From: Thermococcaceae archaeon
Lineage (GTDB): Archaea > Methanobacteriota_B > Thermococci > Thermococcales > Thermococcaceae
Length of the DNA stretch: 14,607 bases
NCBI GenBank assembly: GCA_027064745.1
Contig: JAMOPD010000145.1
Location: forward strand, 1 to 14,607
Direction: 5' to 3'
The position numbers and the translations under genes were made by a program. Shown here piece by piece: positions 13,552 to 14,607 of the stretch (the stretch's first letter is position 1; each line of letters opens with the position of its first letter). The notes under the pieces were generated by a model that searched no databases, had not been told where the DNA came from, and saw nothing but the letters and a program-made list of their open reading frames with translations.

Positions 13552-14430
13552 TCACTCCCTCACCATTTTTGCCAGCACGTTCAGCGTCAACCCGGCAACA
13601 AACAGCTGTATTCCGATTATCACGAATATGCCCGCGCCAATTGCTTGGGTCAAATAAACGTTTCCACCCCTGTAATACGGCTCCAGAGCCCAGTATCCCA
13701 AAATCCCGGCTATGATGAAAGATATCAAACTCAGGACTCCAAAGAGCAGCAGCGGTCGCTTGTAACCAATCAAACTAACGATACCTGCTAAAACGCTGAG
13801 GCCGTGAGAAACCGGGTGCTTCTTGTGCTTGTTGGGAACGTCGTAGCGGACGCTTATGGGAACCTCCATGAGCTTAATTCCCTTCTCGCTCGCCTCAACC
13901 ACCATGGCAGTCTCTACGGAGTATCCATCGCTATTTAAGTTTAACTTCTTCAGGGCTTCAACGCTTACCGCCCTGAACCCGCTCTGGGAATCTACCTCAA
14001 CCTTTGATGCAATTTTCGTGCTTTTGTTCAGCACCCACAGGCCGAACCTTCTGTACAGGGGGATTTCCTTTTTGCTTCCGTTTAAATACCTCGAGCCGAT
14101 GACCAAATCAGCTTCTCCTCTGACTATCGGCTCTATGAGGAGGGGTATCTCGTCTGGGTTGTGCTGGCCGTCGGCATCGATCGTTACAACGATACCGTAC
14201 CCCTCGCTCATCGCGTATTCAAAGGCCGTCTTGAGCGCCTGACCCTTCCCCATATTCCTCTCGTGCCTTATGACGAGGGCCCCGGCTTCCCTAGCCACCT
14301 CGGATGTTCTGTCGTGACTGCCGTCATCAACCACCAGAACGTCACCGTATTTCTTGGAAAGCACCACAACTGAGCCAATCGTTAGCTCTTCGTTGTACGC
14401 TGGGATTGCTATCAGCGTCTTGGGGCTCAT
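13552..14430 (-). CDS. DPM1-like GT2 with two C-terminal membrane helices (dolichyl-phosphate glycosyltransferase)
   Basis: Likely transfers the first sugar from a nucleotide donor to dolichyl phosphate at the inner membrane face. 292 residues. AIPAYNEELTIGSVV (8-22) opens the GT2 domain, VVDDGSHDRT is at 33-42, RNMGKGQAL at 58-66, the metal-binding TIDADGQHNPDE at 83-94, GSRYLNG at 112-118 and the acceptor-region SQSGFRAVS at 148-156. Two hydrophobic segments (about 227-249 and 262-284) anchor the tail. The arrangement matches archaeal dolichol-phosphate mannose/glucose synthases and AglJ-like enzymes; which sugar is moved cannot be read. It is the first gene of the - strand operon, behind a clear TATA element. 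ATG 14430 follows GGGTG at about eight bases. It is GC-rich like the rml genes, so possibly part of the older locus backbone. Confidence 0.88.
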   Translation of the reverse strand: MSPKTLIAIPAYNEELTIGSVVVLSKKYGDVLVVDDGSHDRTSEVAREAGALVIRHERNMGKGQALKTAFEYAMSEGYGIVVTIDADGQHNPDEIPLLIEPIVRGEADLVIGSRYLNGSKKEIPLYRRFGLWVLNKSTKIASKVEVDSQSGFRAVSVEALKKLNLNSDGYSVETAMVVEASEKGIKLMEVPISVRYDVPNKHKKHPVSHGLSVLAGIVSLIGYKRPLLLFGVLSLISFIIAGILGYWALEPYYRGGNVYLTQAIGAGIFVIIGIQLFVAGLTLNVLAKMVRE

Positions 14431-14464
14431 ATTCTAACACCCATCTGTGGAAGAATACCCTTAA

Positions 14465-14484
14465 GACATGTAGTTGGTCATGTC
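14465..14484. repeat. Perfect 6-bp inverted repeat between TATA box and start of the - strand operon
   Basis: GACATG (14465-14470) and CATGTC (14479-14484) are exact reverse complements around eight bases. On the - strand it lies just downstream of the TATA element and spans the predicted transcription start. That is a typical archaeal repressor position. A hairpin in the mRNA leader is the alternative. Regulator unknown. Confidence 0.45.
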
Positions 14485-14500
14485 CTTTTAACTTTTTCTC
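14485..14500 (-). promoter_or_regulatory. BRE/TATA promoter of the six-gene glycosyltransferase operon
   Basis: Read on the - strand: GAGAAAAAGTTAAAAGG. A purine-rich BRE (14500-14494) is followed by a TATA core (14493-14485). The expected start of transcription is near 14464, leaving a leader of about 34 bases before ATG 14430. No other good promoter is seen between the six - strand genes, whose spacings run from a 4-base overlap to 21 bases. Confidence 0.55.
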
Positions 14501-14551
14501 ATTTCCTTTGATAACTTGCGTGGGGAATACTCCAAGAGAATTCCAAATTTA

Positions 14552-14568
14552 CCGAAAACTTTTTAAAT
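14552..14568 (+). promoter_or_regulatory. Strong BRE/TATA promoter for the edge tRNA gene
   Basis: CCGAAAACTTTTTAAAT combines a BRE (14552-14558) and a TATA core (14559-14567). The core centre is about 27 bases before 14590, so transcription would begin a few bases ahead of the tRNA 5' end at 14595. It points away from the polysaccharide operon. Confidence 0.6.
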
Positions 14569-14594
14569 CCTCTGGCTCCCTTAATCTCGGACGC

Positions 14595-14607
14595 GCCCCG
14601 GTGGTGT
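14595..14607 (+). tRNA. 5' end of a probable tRNA-Glu gene (cut by window end)
   Basis: The last 13 bases, GCCCCGGTGGTGT, match the start of archaeal tRNA-Glu: a seven-base acceptor strand GCCCCGG, T at position 8, then the beginning of the D arm (GGTGT). The preceding promoter is at the right distance. The anticodon is outside the window. tRNA-Asp has a similar but not identical acceptor strand, so identity as a tRNA is more secure than the amino acid. Confidence 0.6.

Noticed and set aside
13856..14242. 128-codon + strand frame opposite the DPM1-like gene
   Set aside because: It is the antisense of a well-supported GT2 gene, with no promoter, ribosome-binding site or motif of its own.
1..14607. 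CRISPR arrays, insertion sequences, rRNA genes
   Set aside because: No regularly spaced repeats, transposase motifs or rRNA-like conserved stretches were found on either strand. Gene fragments here look like recombination scars and not IS ends.

Overview
This window looks like a cell-surface polysaccharide or glycolipid locus from a hyperthermophilic archaeon of the Thermococcales (Thermococcus/Pyrococcus type). Three things point there. The promoters are archaeal BRE/TATA elements. Ribosome-binding sites are purine-rich GGTG-type and sit 5-8 bases before the starts. The protein style, toxin-antitoxin relics and an edge sequence matching a Thermococcales-type tRNA-Glu 5' end also fit. No taxon can be proved from the window alone.

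Layout on the + strand. Bases 1-126 are the tail of a probable glycosyltransferase. Bases 127-776 hold no intact gene, only two divergent decayed genes that appear to share one promoter region, then a perfect 8-bp inverted repeat just before rfbA. Bases 777-4865 carry the complete dTDP-L-rhamnose pathway, rfbA-rfbB-rfbC-rfbD (rmlABCD), interrupted between rfbB and rfbC by a broken vapBC module. Bases 4866-5600 are a gene graveyard: a winged-helix tail, the first 67 codons of a second flippase, and a frameshifted AF2212-like (DUF104) antitoxin with a stub of its PIN toxin. Bases 5651-7111 encode an intact Wzx-type flippase.

Layout on the - strand, transcribed from about 14460 down to 7317. Six tightly packed genes form one apparent operon: a DPM1-like GT2 with a two-helix membrane tail, a DUF1972-type GT4 (the family includes rhamnosyltransferases), two more GT4 enzymes, a polytopic membrane protein with an extracytoplasmic C-terminal domain (candidate polymerase or GT-C enzyme), and a GT2. 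The C-terminal tail of a lost GT4 gene lies beyond the operon's last stop codon and overlaps the 3' end of the flippase gene. At the right edge a strong + strand promoter precedes the first 13 bases of a probable tRNA-Glu gene.

Working model. RfbABCD make dTDP-L-rhamnose from glucose-1-phosphate. The DPM1-like enzyme may load the first sugar on a dolichyl phosphate carrier, and the GT4/GT2 enzymes extend it, probably with rhamnose. The flippase then exports the lipid-linked unit, and the large membrane protein may polymerise or further modify it outside. No AglB-type oligosaccharyltransferase is seen. The mosaic of base composition (GC-rich ends and rml genes, very AT-rich central glycosyltransferases) and the many relics indicate repeated gene replacement. 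I see no clearly new defence or mobile system. The most notable signals are the two decayed toxin-antitoxin modules bracketing rfbCD, the replaced flippase, the relic glycosyltransferase tail and two promoter-proximal inverted repeats.
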